From UBA5018 sp947463165 (GTDB taxonomy: Bacteria; Cyanobacteriota; Cyanobacteriia; PCC-6307; Cyanobiaceae), in NCBI GenBank assembly GCA_943371245.1, contig CALRTY020000006.1, positions 1 to 64,000 on the forward strand: a DNA stretch of 64,000 nucleotides. The letters are read 5' to 3'. Both the position numbers and the translations under genes were made by a program. Below are positions 61,254 to 64,000 of this stretch, one piece after another (the first letter of the stretch is position 1; each line of letters opens with the position of its first letter). The notes beneath the pieces are model-generated. The model saw nothing but the letters and a program-made list of their open reading frames with translations. It did no database searches and was not told the origin of the DNA.

Positions 61254-62468
61254 TTGCCGGTCTGGGGATCACTGGCGGGGGGGCGAGGGCTGGGCAAACG
61301 ACACCTAATTTCGGGACTGCACCGGGGTGGCGCAATCACCGTCCTATCCGACTTCTCCTTCACGGTTACGGCCCGCTGCCCGCGCACCCGGGCGCGCTGT
61401 GGCTGCTTCCAGACGCCCCACGGCCCGGTGCAGACGCCGCGGTTCATGCCGGTGGGCACCATGGCCACGGTGAAGGGAGTCACGGCGGCCCAGCTGGCCG
61501 CCACCGGCGCCCAGATGGTGCTGGCCAACACCTTTCACCTGCATCTACAACCCGGCGAGGCGATCGTGCAGCAGGCCGGCGGCCTGCATCGCTTCATGGG
61601 CTGGCAGGGGCCGCTGCTCACCGATTCCGGCGGCTTCCAGGTGTTCAGCCTGGGGGGTATCAACCGCATTGACGACCAGGGGGTGGTGTTCCGCTCACCC
61701 CGGGATGGGGCCCGGATCAACCTCACCCCAGAGCGCTCGATGGAGATCCAGATGGCCCTCGGGGCCGACGTGGCGATGGCCTTCGACCAGTGCCCCCCCT
61801 ACCCCGCCAGCGAAGCGGACGTGGCCGACGCCTGTCGCCGCACCCAGGATTGGCTGGAGCGCTGCCTGGCCGCCCACACCAAAAAGGACCAGGCCCTGTT
61901 TGGCATCGTGCAGGGGGGCTGCTTCCCCCATCTGCGCCAGCAATCGGCACGGGCGGTGGCCGCCCTCGACCTGCCCGGCATCGCCGTGGGAGGCGTGAGC
62001 GTGGGCGAGCCGGTGGAGGAGATGCACCGCATCGTGCGCAGCGTGGCACCGCTGCTGCCCGAGGCCAAGCCCCACTATCTGATGGGGGTGGGCAGCCTGC
62101 CGGAGATGGCCCTGGCGGTGGCCCATGGCTTCGACCTGTTTGATTGCGTGCTGCCCACCCGGCTGGGGCGCCATGGCACGGCGCTGGTGGGCGGCGAGCG
62201 CTGGAACCTCAAAAACGCCCGCTTCCGGGAAGACCACAGCCCCCTCGATGCCAGCTGCCCCTGCCCCGGCTGCACCGGCCACAGCCGGGCCTACCTGCAC
62301 CACCTGATCAAGGCGGAGGAGATGCTGGCCAAAACCCTGCTCAGCCTGCACAACATCACCCAATTGATTCGCTTTGTGAACGCCATGGGGGTGGCGATCC
62401 AGCAGGGCTGTTTTACAGAGGATTTCGCCCCCTGGGATCCGGCTTCCCCTGCCGCCCACACGTGGTAG
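61254..62468 (+). CDS. tgt: Queuine tRNA-ribosyltransferase
   Basis: Up to 404 residues. TPRFMPVGTMATVKGVTA, LANTFHLHLQPGEAIVQQAG, LLTDSGGFQVFSLGGINRI with a catalytic Asp, GIVQGGCFPHLRQQSA and the zinc site CPCPGCTGHSRAYLHHL are all present. The family is usually about 372 residues, so the first 32 codons may not be translated, but the only conventional start in frame is TTG 61254; no ATG, GTG or TTG lies nearer to FTVTARCPRT. It exchanges guanine-34 in GUN tRNAs. psbK follows by 32 bases. Confidence 0.93.
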   Translation: MPVWGSLAGGRGLGKRHLISGLHRGGAITVLSDFSFTVTARCPRTRARCGCFQTPHGPVQTPRFMPVGTMATVKGVTAAQLAATGAQMVLANTFHLHLQPGEAIVQQAGGLHRFMGWQGPLLTDSGGFQVFSLGGINRIDDQGVVFRSPRDGARINLTPERSMEIQMALGADVAMAFDQCPPYPASEADVADACRRTQDWLERCLAAHTKKDQALFGIVQGGCFPHLRQQSARAVAALDLPGIAVGGVSVGEPVEEMHRIVRSVAPLLPEAKPHYLMGVGSLPEMALAVAHGFDLFDCVLPTRLGRHGTALVGGERWNLKNARFREDHSPLDASCPCPGCTGHSRAYLHHLIKAEEMLAKTLLSLHNITQLIRFVNAMGVAIQQGCFTEDFAPWDPASPAAHTW

Positions 62469-62500
62469 CGTCCAAACACTGATTTGAGTTGCAACCAGGG

Positions 62501-62662
62501 ATGGCTGTATCCGCGCTGCTGGCCACCACTTCGCTGCACACCCTGGCCCAACTGCCCGAGGCCTACCAGGCGTTTGGCCCCTTGGTGGACATCCTGCCCA
62601 TCATTCCCCTGTTCTTCCTGCTGCTGGCCTTCGTGTGGCAGGCATCGGTGGGCTTCCGCTGA
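62501..62662 (+). CDS. psbK: Photosystem II reaction centre protein K
   Basis: A 53-residue gene. The presequence MAVSALLATTSLHTLAQ is followed by mature LPEAYQAFGPLVDILPIIPL and FFLLLAFVWQASVGFR, the highly conserved single-span PsbK. It sits in the thylakoid membrane next to CP43 and PsbZ. It follows tgt directly and may be co-transcribed. Confidence 0.95.
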   Translation: MAVSALLATTSLHTLAQLPEAYQAFGPLVDILPIIPLFFLLLAFVWQASVGFR

Positions 62663-62768
62663 ACTTGAGCCCAGGCTAAAGAATCCCAAGCAAGTGTCTG
62701 CTGAGTAAATATTCAGCCCCGCCAATTCAGCTGTGCTAACCCAGCCGTGCTAATTCAGCTGTTCTAAT

Positions 62769-63506
62769 TCAGCGCTTAAAGAGCACCGCCAGGGCGAATT
62801 GGGGCAACGCCAGCATCCGTCGCCAGCGATGGGGCTCTTGGATCAGCCTATAGAGCCATTCCACTTGCAGCGCCCCCATCCAGCGGGGCGCTCTTTTTTT
62901 CTGGCCAGTCCATACATCAAAGCTGCCGCCCACCCCCATCCACAGGCCGCCGCAGCCCTTGCTGAGCCGGCTGCTCCAGGTTTCCTGGCGCGGGATACCG
63001 AGGGCAACCAACACCAGATCGGGCTGGGCGGCCAACAGCTGGGCCTCCAGCTCGGGCCATTGGCCAGGGGCCTGGTAGCCATGGGCGCTGAACACCAGCC
63101 GCAGCCCCGGGCACTGCTGGGGCAAGCGGACCACCAGCTGCTCCATCACCACCGGCGTGCCGCCCACCAGGGCCACCCGCCAGCCCTGGGCGGCGGCGTG
63201 GCCCAATAAATCCCAGGCCAGCTCGATCCCCGGGCTGCGGCGCACCCGCACCCCCTGGCGAGCCAGGGCCCACACCACCCCGGCCCCGTCGGGGATCACC
63301 AGCTGGGCCGCCTCGATCGCCTTGGCCAGGGGCCGGTCGAGGCGGGCGGCCATGGTCATCTCGGCATTGAGGGTGACGATCTGACCACCGCCCGCGGCCT
63401 GGAGCCGGCAGGCGGCCGCCAACACATCGGCCGTGACGTCCACGGGAATGCCAAGCACCCGGCGGCGCTGCGGTTCAGCCAGCGCTTCGGTTGCTGTTGT
63501 GGCCAT
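62769..63506 (-). CDS. WecG/TagA/CpsF family glycosyltransferase
   Basis: A 245-residue GT26 enzyme from ATG 63506. RRRVLGIPVDVTADVLAAAC opens, VTLNAEMTMAARLDRPLAKA and LVIPDGAGVVWALARQGV hold the conserved Asp, WRVALVGGTPVVMEQLVVRL and DLVLVALGIPRQETW follow, and MGVGGSFDVWTGQKKRAPRW is the C-terminal signature. It transfers ManNAc-like sugars to a lipid-linked acceptor, in keeping with the WecA-like gene elsewhere in the window. It is divergent from the GH15-like gene. Confidence 0.9.
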   Translation of the reverse strand: MATTATEALAEPQRRRVLGIPVDVTADVLAAACRLQAAGGGQIVTLNAEMTMAARLDRPLAKAIEAAQLVIPDGAGVVWALARQGVRVRRSPGIELAWDLLGHAAAQGWRVALVGGTPVVMEQLVVRLPQQCPGLRLVFSAHGYQAPGQWPELEAQLLAAQPDLVLVALGIPRQETWSSRLSKGCGGLWMGVGGSFDVWTGQKKRAPRWMGALQVEWLYRLIQEPHRWRRMLALPQFALAVLFKR

Positions 63507-63562
63507 AAAAAAGCGCACCGCGGGGGAGAATCTAAAGCTCGCCTTGAGTTTGGTTGATTCCC

Positions 63563-64000
63563 ATGCCGCAATCCGGTATTGCCGCATCGGCAGCCCTGGC
63601 CACCAGCCGGAGCGCCGCCTGGGAGGTGCTCCAAGATCTCGACCGACGCATCGAGGCGGGGGTGCTGGCCCGCCAGCACCCGATTACAGGCCTGTTGCCA
63701 GCGAGCACAGCCAACACCGTGCACGGCAATTACGGCGATGCCTGGGTGCGCGACTGCGTTTATTCGATTCAATGCGTCTGGGGTTTGGCACTGGCCCACC
63801 GACGCCTGCGGGGCCCCTGCCGCCGCTCCTTTGAGCTGGAGCAGCGGGTGCTGTTGCTGATGCGGGGGCTGATCCAATCGATGCTGCGCCAATCGGCCAA
63901 GGTGGAGCGCTTCAAACACAGCCTGCATCGGCTGGATGCGATCCACGCCAAATTCGACACCGGCAGCGGCCAGACGGTGGTGCCGGACGACGGCTGGGGC
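63563..64000 (+). CDS. Glycoside hydrolase family 15/phosphorylase-kinase-like protein, N-terminal part
   Basis: The frame runs off the window after 146 codons. ATG 63563 begins MPQSGIAASAALATSRSAAW; QHPITGLLPASTANTVHGNY, GDAWVRDCVYSIQCVWGLAL, a central helix with ELEQRVLLLMRGLIQSMLRQ, and AIHAKFDTGSGQTVVPDDGW follow. The GNYGDAWVRDCVYSI stretch is characteristic of the large GH15-like proteins related to phosphorylase kinase alpha subunits found in cyanobacteria. Only the start can be seen, so the catalytic part cannot be assessed. Confidence 0.8.
   Translation, partial: MPQSGIAASAALATSRSAAWEVLQDLDRRIEAGVLARQHPITGLLPASTANTVHGNYGDAWVRDCVYSIQCVWGLALAHRRLRGPCRRSFELEQRVLLLMRGLIQSMLRQSAKVERFKHSLHRLDAIHAKFDTGSGQTVVPDDGWG

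Overview
The window reads as chromosomal DNA of a GC-rich picocyanobacterium (freshwater Cyanobium, Vulcanococcus or Synechococcus type). The evidence is PsbK, NdhH, several small families that I know only from cyanobacteria (DUF3155, DUF3181, DUF1997, DUF4079), a MenI-type thioesterase, a cyanobacterial Amt, and repeated GGCGATCGCC (HIP1-like) palindromes.

Bases 1 to about 25,350 are an accessory region. It mixes broken genes, toxin-antitoxin modules, a large DUF4011 helicase-nuclease, a lone ParA, a LodA/GoxA-type quinoprotein oxidase with its flavoprotein partner, a secreted RTX protein, and a three-gene type III polyketide synthase cluster (methyltransferase, flavoprotein, PKS). The most unusual structure here is what looks like a decayed chromosomal integron on the minus strand. 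Two integron-integrase-like fragments lie at 489-650 and 23681-23937. Six attC-like boxes share the core TAACRCT or close to it. Each box lies about 20 to 100 bases upstream of a minus-strand reading frame, as cassette junctions do. Other debris includes a type I restriction HsdR C-terminus, a WD40 tail, a frameshifted receiver-like gene and two truncated VapBC loci.

From about 25,355 to the end the sequence is mostly dense housekeeping core: a pseudouridine synthase, a LuxR-type response regulator, cysteine desulfurase, rsmH, ndhH, a NUDIX hydrolase and photolyase, a sugar aminotransferase, fabI, a phosphopantetheinyl transferase, cinA with a WecA-like transferase, glyA, tRNA-Arg(ACG), murJ, sfsA, amt, ispH, purH, a histidine kinase, cobS, tgt, psbK, a WecG/TagA glycosyltransferase and the start of a GH15 family enzyme. 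This core is interrupted once by a 3.8 kb gene for a secreted RTX-tailed heme peroxidase (34341-38165), preceded by about 900 bases of repeats and gene-poor DNA.

Linked functions visible in the window are: LodA-like oxidase plus maturase; methyltransferase, flavoprotein and type III PKS as one phenolic-lipid type operon; Xre-RES toxin-antitoxin; cinA overlapping the wecA-like gene; and two small cyanobacterial genes translationally coupled downstream of the tRNA. All family assignments come from reading motifs; no database search was possible.
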